From contig DATAKL010000024.1 in NCBI GenBank assembly GCA_036261625.1, forward strand, positions 62,001 through 126,000: 64,000 nt of DNA, given 5' to 3'. This stretch comes from JAAXKN01 sp036261625. Lineage in GTDB: Bacteria; Bacteroidota; Ignavibacteria; Ignavibacteriales; SURF-24. Every line of letters begins with the position of its first letter. Within the stretch, counting starts at the first letter, position 1. The translations under genes were made by a program, and so were the position numbers. The notes below the pieces were generated by a model. That model saw nothing but the letters and a program-made list of their open reading frames with translations, made no database searches and was not told the origin of the DNA. Positions 17,880-26,335 of this stretch are shown here, one piece after another.

Positions 17880-19151
17880 ATGAACATCAAACTACGTTTA
17901 ACTGTAATGAACTTCTTCCAGTTCTTTATCTGGGGAAGCTGGCTTCTTACAATCGGCGCATACTGGTTCCAGACCAAACACTGGTCGGGTACGGAGTTCG
18001 GAGCCATATTTTCAACAATGGGTATAGCTTCTTTGTTCATGCCTGCAATTGCCGGAATTATTGCAGACCGCTGGATGAATGCTGAAAGGCTCTACGGCAT
18101 ATTTCACCTCCTGGGCGGCATTATCCTTTTTACCGTCCCTATGATCAATAATCCCGATACAATGTTCTGGATTATGCTCCTGGATATGATGTTTTATATG
18201 CCGACCATAGCCCTTGCTATAAGCGTTTCTTATTCGTCTCTAAAAAACTCAAATCTGGATATCGTAAAAGACTACCCCCCGATAAGGGTTTTCGGAACAA
18301 TTGGATTTATTGTTGCCCTCTGGACAATCAGCCTCAGCGGCTTTGAAACCTCTGCAATGCAGTTCTATGTTGCCTCTGCATGTTCAATACTCCTGGGATT
18401 TTACGCCTTTACGCTTCCCAAGTGCCCGCCTTTGGGACGCGGGGAGAAGAGATCCTTATTCGAAGCTTTGGGGCTCAACGCATTCGCTCTTTTCAAGGAC
18501 GTAAAGATGGCATTGTTCTTTATCTTTGCCATGCTCCTGGGGGCAGCCCTTCAGCTTACAAATGCCTACGGCGATACGTTCCTGCATGACTTTAACGGCA
18601 TTGCAGCCTACAGGGATTCTCTGGCAGTTAAATTCCCTGCCATAATAATGTCCATATCCCAGATCTCGGAGACACTTTTCATTCTGGCTATCCCGTTCTT
18701 CTTAAAGAAGTTCGGAATAAAGAACGTAATGCTGATCAGTATGGTTGCATGGGTGCTGAGATTCGGTCTTTTCGCATACGGCAACCCAACCGACGGGCTC
18801 TGGATGATTATTCTTTCTTGCATCATCTACGGAATGGCTTTCGATTTCTTCAACATTTCGGGTTCAATTTATGTTGAAACACAGAGCACCCCTCAGATCC
18901 GCGCAAGCGCGCAGGGGCTCTTTATGATGATGACTAACGGTTTCGGTGCTTTCCTGGGAAGCAGAATTAGCGGAATTGTAATTGATAAGTATTTTACTGT
19001 TACCACCTCAGCCGGCACAAGCGCATTCGACTGGCACGGGATCTGGATCGCATTTTCAGCCTATGCACTCGTTGTAGCTGTACTTTTTGCCGTCCTCTTC
19101 AAACATAAGCACGATCCGAATGCTCTGGCAGCAGCTGAAGTAAGCCACTAA
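17880..19151 (+). CDS. Nucleoside permease, NupG/NHS-type major facilitator
   Basis: This is a 423-residue twelve-helix proton symporter. The N-terminus MNIKLRLTVMNFFQFFIWGSWLLTIGAYWF with the downstream FGAIFSTMGIASLFMPAIAGIIADRW is characteristic of the nucleoside:H+ symporter family (NupG, XapB). The second half has FEASIYVET-like IYVETQSTPQIRASAQGLFMMMTNGFGAFLG, also conserved in that family. It likely imports nucleosides for salvage. No salvage enzyme is adjacent. A convergent terminator hairpin separates it from the next gene. Confidence 0.88.
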   Translation: MNIKLRLTVMNFFQFFIWGSWLLTIGAYWFQTKHWSGTEFGAIFSTMGIASLFMPAIAGIIADRWMNAERLYGIFHLLGGIILFTVPMINNPDTMFWIMLLDMMFYMPTIALAISVSYSSLKNSNLDIVKDYPPIRVFGTIGFIVALWTISLSGFETSAMQFYVASACSILLGFYAFTLPKCPPLGRGEKRSLFEALGLNAFALFKDVKMALFFIFAMLLGAALQLTNAYGDTFLHDFNGIAAYRDSLAVKFPAIIMSISQISETLFILAIPFFLKKFGIKNVMLISMVAWVLRFGLFAYGNPTDGLWMIILSCIIYGMAFDFFNISGSIYVETQSTPQIRASAQGLFMMMTNGFGAFLGSRISGIVIDKYFTVTTSAGTSAFDWHGIWIAFSAYALVVAVLFAVLFKHKHDPNALAAAEVSH

Positions 19152-19162
19152 ACTTCATTAAT

Positions 19163-19188
19163 GCAGACCGCATTTAAGTGCGGTCTGC
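19163..19188. terminator. Bidirectional terminator between the nucleoside permease and thioesterase genes
   Basis: GCAGACCGCA and TGCGGTCTGC form a 10-bp stem with a short loop in the 46-base gap between two convergent stop codons. Confidence 0.65.
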
Positions 19189-19197
19189 ATCTTAAAA

Positions 19198-19659
19198 CTA
19201 AACCTGTTCCCCGTTTTTAACTATCTTAACACTCCTGTCATAAGAACTTACACTGTTGTAGAAATCTTCCGGTAAAGGGGTGGATTTTCTTTCTTTTCCG
19301 CTTATATGCACCATTACGCCCATCCCCTTTGCAATCACATTCCCGCTTTTGGCATTTTCCACAATATGCTCGAAAGTAAAGCTGGAATTCTTAATTGTGC
19401 CCACACGCGTATAAATGTTCAATTCATCATCAAAGCGTGCAGGCTCAATATAGTCGCATTCATTGCGGGCAACTAAAAAGAAATTATCCGTTGACAGCAT
19501 TTTATTTACGTCTCTGAACTGCCCGACCGCTTTTAAGTATCCGATCCTGGCTGTTTCAAAATAGCTGAAGTAAACGGCATTGTTCACAACGCCAAGAAGA
19601 TCAACCTCATGGAACTGAACCTTGAAGGAAACCTTGTGAGTAAATACGTTTTTATCCAT
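19198..19659 (-). CDS. Acyl-CoA thioesterase, 4HBT hotdog fold
   Basis: This 153-residue single-hotdog protein hydrolyses acyl-CoA thioesters. The YbgC/4HBT signature is seen in VQFHEVDLLGVVNNAVYFSYFETARIGYLKAVG, with Asp at the catalytic position and the following Asn-Asn-Ala-Val-Tyr stretch. A later beta-strand pattern (NEVDYIEPARFDDELNIYTRVGTI-like) continues the fold. Substrate is unknown; family members act on short- or long-chain acyl-CoA or 4-hydroxybenzoyl-CoA. A short AAGTTTT repeat tract lies just upstream of the start. Confidence 0.88.
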   Translation of the reverse strand: MDKNVFTHKVSFKVQFHEVDLLGVVNNAVYFSYFETARIGYLKAVGQFRDVNKMLSTDNFFLVARNECDYIEPARFDDELNIYTRVGTIKNSSFTFEHIVENAKSGNVIAKGMGVMVHISGKERKSTPLPEDFYNSVSSYDRSVKIVKNGEQV

Positions 19660-19663
19660 AGTT

Positions 19664-19697
19664 CGTTAAGTTTTAAGTTTTAAATTTTAAGTTTAAA
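19664..19697. repeat. AT-rich heptamer tract (TTTTAAG-type), second copy
   Basis: About four to five imperfect copies of the TTTTAAG unit lie directly upstream of the thioesterase start codon, in the gap before the threonine aldolase gene end. Confidence 0.6.
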
Positions 19698-19761
19698 ATG
19701 GTGAAGCGGAGTTCTTCATTCTAAAAAGATGAAAATGCTCCGCTTCTTAAAATAATATAGA

Positions 19762-20793
19762 TCAGGCTAAAACTTCTTCAAGAATTTTTACTGCACGCAA
19801 AACATCTTCAAAGCTTGCATCCAGGTGCGTTACTATTCTTACTGAATCGATCTTCCCGCCTGAAATTAATAGTCCCTTTCCTTTGCATTTAGCTATCAAG
19901 TCATCCGGCTTCATCTTAAGAGGCTTAACGATAATGATGTTTGTCTGAACAGATGAGAGGTCAACCTCAACGTTCGGGTTTTCAGACAAGCTCTTGGCAA
20001 TTGTGATTGCTTTTTCATGATCTTCCTTCAGGCGGTCAATGTTATTTTTGAGGGCATAAAGTCCTGCTGCGGCAAGAATGCCGATCTGACGCATTCCGCC
20101 GCCCCAGGCCTTGCGCCTGATAAAAGCCTTTTCAATGAATTCCCTGGGTCCTGCAATGATGGATCCCGCGGGTGCTCCAAGGCCCTTTGAAAGGCAGCAG
20201 GATACTGAATCAAAATGACTTGCGTACTCACTTACCGGGATTCCGGTTGCAGCTGAGGCGTTCCAGATCCTGGCGCCGTCTAAGTGAAAATACAAATTGT
20301 ACTTTTTTGCCAGTTTCTCGAGTGCAACGATATTTTCCATCGGGTGGATTGTGCCGCCGGCCCTGTTGTGAGTATTTTCAACTTCAATTATTCTGGTTTT
20401 CGGCATGTAGTAGGCTGAAACAGGTCTTATCATAGGTTCCACCTGTTCAGGCGTAATAACGCCCTTATTTCCTACAATCGGAAGAATCTGAATTCCGCTT
20501 AAGACGGCAGGAGAACCCGATTCATAGTTAAATATATGGGCATCCATTTCGCAGATCACCTCGTCGCCGGGACTTGTCCAGGTGTTAAGGCAAAGCTGGT
20601 TGCCCATGGTGCCGCTCGGAACGTAGAGGGCCGCTTCCTTGCCTAAGAGTTCAGCCGCGTAGCTCTGAAGTTTATTTACAGTAGGGTCCTCCTGGAAAAC
20701 ATCGTCGCCCACTTCGGCTTCATACATGGCCTTGCGCATGGCCTCCGAGGGGCGGGTAACTGTATCGCTTCTAAGATCGATAAATTTACTCAT
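19762..20793 (-). CDS. ltaE: Low-specificity L-threonine aldolase
   Basis: This PLP enzyme (343 aa) cleaves L-threonine and L-allo-threonine to glycine and acetaldehyde. Family marks are IDLRSDTVTRPSEAMRKAM at the N-terminus, VGDDVFQEDPTVNKLQ, YVPSGTMGNQLCLN, ENTHNRAGGTIHP, HLDGARIWNASAATG and the PLP lysine in SVSCCLSKGLGAPAGSIIAG. Length matches the family. It is transcribed away from secF with a 112-base gap holding a strong terminator. The alternative beta-eliminating lyase assignment is unlikely given the complete aldolase signature. Confidence 0.95.
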   Translation of the reverse strand: MSKFIDLRSDTVTRPSEAMRKAMYEAEVGDDVFQEDPTVNKLQSYAAELLGKEAALYVPSGTMGNQLCLNTWTSPGDEVICEMDAHIFNYESGSPAVLSGIQILPIVGNKGVITPEQVEPMIRPVSAYYMPKTRIIEVENTHNRAGGTIHPMENIVALEKLAKKYNLYFHLDGARIWNASAATGIPVSEYASHFDSVSCCLSKGLGAPAGSIIAGPREFIEKAFIRRKAWGGGMRQIGILAAAGLYALKNNIDRLKEDHEKAITIAKSLSENPNVEVDLSSVQTNIIIVKPLKMKPDDLIAKCKGKGLLISGGKIDSVRIVTHLDASFEDVLRAVKILEEVLA

Positions 20794-20852
20794 AAAAAGT
20801 AGTTCCTTTTTGTTTTCACAAAATTAGCAATAATAATTACACTATTAAACAA

Positions 20853-20888
20853 AAAAGCCGGCTTATGGAATTCCTTAAGCCGGCTTTT
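20853..20888 (-). terminator. Terminator downstream of secDF
   Basis: AAAAGCCGGCTTA and TAAGCCGGCTTTT form a long stem around GGAATTC-type loop sequence, with a T-run on either strand. It ends the minus-strand secD-secF message. Confidence 0.85.
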
Positions 20889-20905
20889 CTTAAATTTCAG
20901 ACATT

Positions 20906-22045
20906 CTAGAAATCAATTTTTCTGTTTGTCCTGTTCACATATTCAAGTACTATAGCGCTGGCAACGAATACCGAGGAATATGTACCGGTAATGACGCCGA
21001 AGAGCAGTGTAAAGGAGAATGCTCTTAAGACCTCTCCGCCGAAGATGAAAAGTACAAGAACTGACATAAGCGTTGTACCGCCTGTTAAAACCGTACGGCT
21101 CATTGTGGCGTTAACGGCTTTGTTCATGGCTTCTTCGATAGGCATTGCCTTGTGGATCTTGAGGTATTCCCTCACACGGTCGAATACAATAACGGTATCG
21201 TTAACCGAATAACCGATAAGTGTCAGGAAGGCCGCAACCACGGTCAGGTTAATTTCCAGGTTAAGTCCCGGAATAACGTTATAAAGCGCGGCATAAAGTC
21301 CCAGAGTGATCAGAACGTCGTGGAATAGTGCCACAACTGCTCCGAAGGCAAAGATGAACTTGAACCTGAATGCCAGGTAGATAAGAATACCTAAAAGCGA
21401 CAGGAAAACAGAGATTAAAGCCTGTGTCTTCAGTTCATTTCCGACCTTAGGACCGACCTTATCTTCTTTCTGTACTGTGAAGGAGTTGCCGGGCATTTTC
21501 TCTTTCAGGTTTTCCTTAATCCATTCGGAGATACCAACACGTACGACCATTTTGGTATTTGTAGCTTCTTCAGAAAATTTACCAGACTGATAGCCCTCGG
21601 CAAGAAGTTTGTTTACCACCTCATTTGTCGTGTCCGGGCTGGCAAACTGATAAGTAACAGAGTTGGCTGCAGTATCAACGATTTGACGCTTAAGCCCGGG
21701 AAAATCCTTTTCGATTGTCTTATCTATTCCGCTTATTACACGGGGAAAGATATTTCTGGGGATTTCCTGCTTTTCAGTTCTGATAAGTATACCGCTCGAC
21801 TGGCCGAAGGTTTTAAGTTCAACCTCGCCAAGACCGATATTATTCACGTAACCTCTTACCTGTGCTATATCCACAGGTTTCTGGAACTGCAGGGCTATTT
21901 CGGTACCCCCTTTGAAGTCGATACCGAACATAAGGCCGCGGAAAATAACGCTTACGAGGCCTACTAAAAACAACAGGGCGCTGAGGAAGTAGAAAAATCT
22001 TCTCTTGCCCAGAAAATCTACATCTAAATTATGAAATATCCGCAT
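20906..22045 (-). CDS. secF: Protein translocase subunit SecF
   Basis: This is the 379-residue SecF half of the proton-driven SecDF complex that assists SecYEG in late steps of export. The first membrane helix (FFYFLSALLFLVGLVSVIF) leads into the family signature GIDFKGGTEIALQF. The periplasmic domain covers about 45-185, and the helices after 200 carry FKFIFAFGAVVALFHDVLITLGLY, LTLIGYSVNDTVIVFDRVRE and SRTVLTGGTTLMSVLVLFIFGG. It lies 29 bases after secD, in the usual order. Membership is certain. Confidence 0.97.
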   Translation of the reverse strand: MRIFHNLDVDFLGKRRFFYFLSALLFLVGLVSVIFRGLMFGIDFKGGTEIALQFQKPVDIAQVRGYVNNIGLGEVELKTFGQSSGILIRTEKQEIPRNIFPRVISGIDKTIEKDFPGLKRQIVDTAANSVTYQFASPDTTNEVVNKLLAEGYQSGKFSEEATNTKMVVRVGISEWIKENLKEKMPGNSFTVQKEDKVGPKVGNELKTQALISVFLSLLGILIYLAFRFKFIFAFGAVVALFHDVLITLGLYAALYNVIPGLNLEINLTVVAAFLTLIGYSVNDTVIVFDRVREYLKIHKAMPIEEAMNKAVNATMSRTVLTGGTTLMSVLVLFIFGGEVLRAFSFTLLFGVITGTYSSVFVASAIVLEYVNRTNRKIDF

Positions 22046-22074
22046 TTATTTTTTCTCCTTGGAATCCAAAATTA

Positions 22075-23991
22075 TTAACCTATGGAAATTTTAGCGCCTC
22101 TGGCGATCAGGAAGTCATAGACCACGCGGGCGACAACTAAAGCGCTGAACATACTTACTAAAATACCTATCATCAGTGTAAGGGCGAATCCCTGAACCGG
22201 GCCGCTTCCGCCGAACTGATAGAGTATTAGTCCGGTGATGAATGTGGTAATGTTAGAGTCAAGAATAGCGGAGTATGAATGGGCAAATCCGCTGTCTACG
22301 GCAGCCTTAAGGGTTTTACCCGTAGCCATTTCCTCCCTGATTCTCTCAAAGATAAGCACGTTCGCGTCAACGGCCATACCCATGGTTAATACGATACCGG
22401 CAATACCGGGTAGTGTCAGCGTTGCGCTGAATCCTGCCAGAACACCCATAATAATGAGTATTGTAATGAATAATCCCAGGTCTGCAATTGCGCCCGACTT
22501 CTGGTAGTAAACGATCATAAATATTGCAATGAAGAGGTAACCGATCAGGGCTGAGTTCAGACCCTGGTAGACGGAGTCGGTACCGAGTGAAGGGCCAACG
22601 ATTCTCTCTTCAATAATTTCAACCGGAGCCGGAAGGGCACCGGCCTTAAGCACGATTTCAATCAGCTTGGCTTCGTCCATGTCCTTCATTCCTGTAATCT
22701 GCGAGCTTCCGTTAGGAATCTTGTTTATTACAGTTGGAGCAGAGTAGACATAATTATCAAGAACGATTGCAATTCTTTTTCCGACGTTGGAGCCTGTAAT
22801 GCGTGCCCATTCCCTGGCGCCTTCAGAGTTCATCTGCATTGTAACTTCTGCACCCGAGGTCTGCGGGTCGATATTGGCACGGGCCTCTGTAATTGTTCCT
22901 CCTGTAAGTTCAGGAGTTTTATTGACGAGATAAAGAAGACGGTACTTGCCGCCATCCTGCCCTATGATCGGCTTAGCCGAATAGAGGAATTCAACGTTGT
23001 CGGGCATTACCTTCTTAACTTCGGGACGATTAAGCATCATATCGAGCCTTCCCCTGTCCGATTCCTTCACATAAGCCTCGGCTGTCTGAGCCTGGGGCGG
23101 AATCATTGCAATAGAGAAGAAGGGATGCTCTTTTGCAAACTCTTCCTTTGTTAACTCTTTCTTTGTGGTATCCTTTGCCGCTGCAGTTTTAGCTGTTTTA
23201 GCTGAATCGGCAAGTAAAGAGTCGGCAGCGCCTGTTCCGGCCAGAGCCTCGTCAATTTTCTGCATTATCTGGATTGTAAAGTTAGGATCCTTTAAGAGCT
23301 TGAATTCCAGCAGAGCGCTTCCCTGCAGAAGGTGCTTGGCTTCTTCCTCCTTGGCAACACCCGGGAGCTCAACAATAATTCTGCGGTTACCCTGTTTCTG
23401 TATGCTGGGTTCTGAAACACCGTACTGGTCGACGCGGTTACGGATAATTTCCATTGCGCGGCTTACTGCGTCATCGGCCTGTTTCTTAAGATTTGAGATT
23501 ATCTCATTATCGCTTTCCCTGATTGTGCCGAAGTAACGGCTCAGTCTGATCCCCCTGCTCTGCAGATTGCGTGCCAGAACGCTTACAATGTCGGCGTCAC
23601 TGGTTTTAACTTCATTTTCAGATGCCTGTAAGGCCTGGCGGAAGTTGGCGTCAGGGTCCTTGGCAAGTTTTTTGAGCATCTCGGTGGTGTTCACTTCCAT
23701 AACCATGTACATACCGCCCTGCAGGTCGAGGCCTAATTTCAGCCTTTTAGCGCGGTCCTTAGCGTAGGAAGGGTTGTTAACCCTGATGCTGTCGGCAACC
23801 TCTTCACCCAATGCCTGGAGTTTATCGGGGCTGATTTTGGGATTTGCACTGCGTACACTGTCTATTACGTGACTTTCGATCTTTGCGACCGTCTTGTTGT
23901 TCAGGTAATCGGCATACGTGTAATGCAGCAAGTACAGACTCAGTGCAACGGCACCAAGTATGATAATGAGTCTAAATCTTAGTTCTTTCAT
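22075..23991 (-). CDS. secD: Protein translocase subunit SecD
   Basis: This is the larger SecDF subunit, about 638 residues from the ATG at 23989-23991. A longer frame would need a TTG nine codons upstream; the ATG puts MKELRFRLIIILG at the first membrane helix. Family motifs are RLKLGLDLQGGMYMVMEV after the first helix, NRVDQYGVSEPSIQKQGNRRIIVELPG in the P1 head, and in the membrane half GIAGIVLTMGMAVDANVLIFERIREE and the C-terminal TLMIGILVSMFSALVVARVVYD. An Ala/Lys/Thr-rich insert (SLLADSAKTAKTAAAKDTTKKELTKEEFAKEH at about 235-270, seen as low-complexity) lies in the periplasmic region, as is common in this phylum. It forms an operon with secF. Confidence 0.97.
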   Translation of the reverse strand: MKELRFRLIIILGAVALSLYLLHYTYADYLNNKTVAKIESHVIDSVRSANPKISPDKLQALGEEVADSIRVNNPSYAKDRAKRLKLGLDLQGGMYMVMEVNTTEMLKKLAKDPDANFRQALQASENEVKTSDADIVSVLARNLQSRGIRLSRYFGTIRESDNEIISNLKKQADDAVSRAMEIIRNRVDQYGVSEPSIQKQGNRRIIVELPGVAKEEEAKHLLQGSALLEFKLLKDPNFTIQIMQKIDEALAGTGAADSLLADSAKTAKTAAAKDTTKKELTKEEFAKEHPFFSIAMIPPQAQTAEAYVKESDRGRLDMMLNRPEVKKVMPDNVEFLYSAKPIIGQDGGKYRLLYLVNKTPELTGGTITEARANIDPQTSGAEVTMQMNSEGAREWARITGSNVGKRIAIVLDNYVYSAPTVINKIPNGSSQITGMKDMDEAKLIEIVLKAGALPAPVEIIEERIVGPSLGTDSVYQGLNSALIGYLFIAIFMIVYYQKSGAIADLGLFITILIIMGVLAGFSATLTLPGIAGIVLTMGMAVDANVLIFERIREEMATGKTLKAAVDSGFAHSYSAILDSNITTFITGLILYQFGGSGPVQGFALTLMIGILVSMFSALVVARVVYDFLIARGAKISIG

Positions 23992-24088
23992 AGCTCTGCT
24001 GGTTTTTAAGAAAAACAAATTACAATTATTTAAGTTGACTAATATATAGGGTTATGCCAAAAAAATCAATTAAAATGAGGAGAGAGGG

Positions 24089-24652
24089 CTATTTACCGCC
24101 TTCTGCCTCCGATTGATAACCCTTAGAGTAAATTCTTCTCAAATCGAAGACTGCAATTCCGTAGGCTACGGCCACATTAAGCGACTGCTTTATGCCGAAT
24201 TGCGGGATTTCAACTGAAAAATCGCACAAATCTATTAAATCCTGCGATACACCCGTTATTTCATTACCGACTATAAGGCACAAGGGGAAATCCTTGTCCG
24301 ACAGGCTGCAGTAAGGGATACTTTTGCTGGTCTGTTCAAGGGCACAAATTTTAACTCCCTCATTCTTAAGTCTTAAGACGGCTTCCCTGGGGTCCTTTAC
24401 ATATTCCCATCTGACGCTTTCCGTACTTCCCAAAGCAGTCTTAAGTATCTCTTTTTTAGGAGGATGCGGCGTAAAGCCGCAGAGGATGAGCTTTTCGATC
24501 ATTGCACCGTCGGAAGTCCTGAATATGGAGCCTACGTTATATGTGCTTCTTATATTATCAAGCAGTACATAAACCGGGAGCTTCGTTACAGTGTGAAGCC
24601 TGTCCAGAGTCGTCCGGTTAACTGAAATTTCATCGTGCGTGAGCTTTTTCAT
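24089..24652 (-). CDS. SpoU/TrmH-family RNA 2'-O-methyltransferase
   Basis: This 187-residue SPOUT enzyme transfers a methyl group from SAM to ribose in tRNA or rRNA. Motif 1 is VLLDNIRSTYNVGSIFRTSDG, motif 2 is CLIVGNEITGVSQDLIDLCD and motif 3 is VEIPQFGIKQSLNVAVAYGIAVFDL, which form the trefoil knot and SAM site. There is no N-terminal substrate-binding domain, so it is a minimal TrmL/TrmH-like member whose target site cannot be inferred. It lies downstream of the SMR gene on the same strand with an 18-base gap. Confidence 0.92.
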   Translation of the reverse strand: MKKLTHDEISVNRTTLDRLHTVTKLPVYVLLDNIRSTYNVGSIFRTSDGAMIEKLILCGFTPHPPKKEILKTALGSTESVRWEYVKDPREAVLRLKNEGVKICALEQTSKSIPYCSLSDKDFPLCLIVGNEITGVSQDLIDLCDFSVEIPQFGIKQSLNVAVAYGIAVFDLRRIYSKGYQSEAEGGK

Positions 24653-24670
24653 AATATATATAGATAGAGT

Positions 24671-24991
24671 TTAATTGCTGGAGGTTAACTTAAGCCCGAT
24701 TACACCTGAAATAATTATCAAAAGACAGACGATGCGCAGTACTTCACGGCTTTCATTGAAGAACATCATGCCGTAGAAGGCCGTGCCTGCAGCGCCAATG
24801 CCTGTCCATATTACATACGCGGTACCTATAGGGAGATGTTTTGCTGCCTGCGAAAGGAAAACAAAGCTTAAAATCATCGTGACAACTGTAAAAACCGAAG
24901 CAAAAGGTTTGGTTAACCCTGCACTGTATTTAAGACCAACTGCCCAGGAAATTTCAAAAACACTCGCAATAATCAGCATTAACCAGGCCAT
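24671..24991 (-). CDS. SMR-family exporter, SugE/Gdx-like
   Basis: This is a 106-residue four-helix small multidrug resistance protein. It carries the membrane Glu in FEISWAVGLKYSAGLTKP, the Gdx-type pattern LPIGTAYVIWTGIGAAGTAFYG and the C-terminal GLKL. The Lys-Tyr-x-x-Gly-x-Thr pattern after the first helix is that of SugE/Gdx guanidinium exporters rather than EmrE. I looked for a guanidine riboswitch in the 117-base upstream gap and saw none. Dual-gene SMR pairs exist; here it is a single gene, implying a homodimer. Confidence 0.88.
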   Translation of the reverse strand: MAWLMLIIASVFEISWAVGLKYSAGLTKPFASVFTVVTMILSFVFLSQAAKHLPIGTAYVIWTGIGAAGTAFYGMMFFNESREVLRIVCLLIIISGVIGLKLTSSN

Positions 24992-25108
24992 TTATAGAAA
25001 CAACTCCTCTTGAAAATTAAAAAGTGCAAAATATAAAGATCTAAGTCAACTGGAATTTATTTAAAGAAATTAAAGGTGAAATATATCAAATTACTGCCTG
25101 TTATGAAA

Positions 25109-26176
25109 TCAATATTTGGCGGCAAGCTGCCCGCAGGCAGCAGCAATGTCATTACCCTGTGTCTCTCGTATCATAACAGTAATATTATTATCCCTCAGCT
25201 GCTGTGCAAAATGCTGTATATCCTTGTACGGCGTAGGCACGAGCGTTGCCGAAATGCCGCCGGGATTCATATGTGCAATGGAGTTAAAAGGAATAATATT
25301 TATCTTTGAAGGTATCTGACCGGCAAGTTTACTAAGAGCCTTTACGTCTTCCGGTCGGTCGTTAATCCCCTTCAGCATCGTATATTCAAAAGTAATGCGT
25401 GAACCGGTCTTCCGGGCAAAATACTTAATGGCTTCAATGTTGTCCTTAAGCGGAAATTTCTTGTTTATCGGCATAATGGTGCTTCTAATGTCCTCAAAAC
25501 AGGAATGAAGCGACAATGCCAGTTTTACCCTGAAGCCTGAATCTGCCAGTTCCTTGATCTTTGGGGCAATGCCTGAGGTTGAAACTGTAATCCTCGTCCG
25601 GCTGACCCCTTTTGTCTGCTCGGCTGTAAAAATTGAAAGCGAGCTGATTGTGTTCTTATAGTTCAACAGGGGTTCACCCATACCCATGTATACAATGTTT
25701 GTAATCTTATCTTTTCCATATTCCTTTGCTGAAAGGAGGTACTGGTCCACTACTTCCCCTACGGTCAGGTTTCTTTTATAACCCATTAGTCCCGTAGCGC
25801 AGAACTTGCAGTCCAAGGGGCATCCCACCTGTGTGGAGATGCAGAGCGTAGCCCTGTCTTCCTCAGGAATGACAACAGATTCTATTTTACTGCCGTCAGA
25901 AGTCTGAAAAAGGTACTTTTTAGTTCCGCTCTCAGGCGAATCCTGCACGGCAACGAGTTCCAAAGCCTTAAGAGTGCAGGTCTCAGAAAGTTTTTCCCTT
26001 AAAGTTTTGGATAAATTCTGCATTTCATCGAAATTAAAGGACAGATGGTTATACATCCAGTTAAAGAGCTGTTCTCCGCGGAAGGCCGGCTGACCGGTTT
26101 GCTTAAAATATTCCTTCAGTTCTTCTAAAGTCAGACCTTTTAGCTGATTTTTAATATTAATAATGTTATTTTCCAT
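25109..26176 (-). CDS. rlmN: Dual-specificity RNA methyltransferase RlmN
   Basis: This radical SAM enzyme makes 2-methyladenosine at 23S rRNA A2503 and tRNA A37. An N-terminal HhH-like domain (LKGLTLEELKEYFKQTGQPAFRGEQLFNWMY) precedes CISTQVGCPLDCKFCATG, which holds the C-x3-C-x2-C cluster motif. GMGEPLLNY binds SAM, and the two catalytic Cys lie in the LSLHSC-type loop and near the C-terminus (AAACGQLAAKY). The ATG at 26174-26176 gives the family-normal N-terminus (about 355 aa); two upstream in-frame ATGs at 26182 and 26200 would add a short hydrophobic lead with no ribosome site. Confidence 0.96.
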   Translation of the reverse strand: MENNIINIKNQLKGLTLEELKEYFKQTGQPAFRGEQLFNWMYNHLSFNFDEMQNLSKTLREKLSETCTLKALELVAVQDSPESGTKKYLFQTSDGSKIESVVIPEEDRATLCISTQVGCPLDCKFCATGLMGYKRNLTVGEVVDQYLLSAKEYGKDKITNIVYMGMGEPLLNYKNTISSLSIFTAEQTKGVSRTRITVSTSGIAPKIKELADSGFRVKLALSLHSCFEDIRSTIMPINKKFPLKDNIEAIKYFARKTGSRITFEYTMLKGINDRPEDVKALSKLAGQIPSKINIIPFNSIAHMNPGGISATLVPTPYKDIQHFAQQLRDNNITVMIRETQGNDIAAACGQLAAKY

Positions 26177-26335
26177 GACCATAAATATACGAAAGAGCAT
26201 TGTCAGTTATGACAGAAAAAAAATTGCCATAATGAGGTGCTTTCGGAAGTTAAACATCTGCAGTCCGGACGCGGTTCCCTATTGCTATAGAGGGCAGCAG
26301 TTAGTATTTTTCATTAAAAAAGAGGAGTTCTAAAA

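Noticed and set aside
24992..25108. Guanidine riboswitch upstream of the SugE/Gdx-like gene
   Set aside because: No paired ACGR-loop hairpins or ykkC-like conserved blocks are seen in the 117-base gap.
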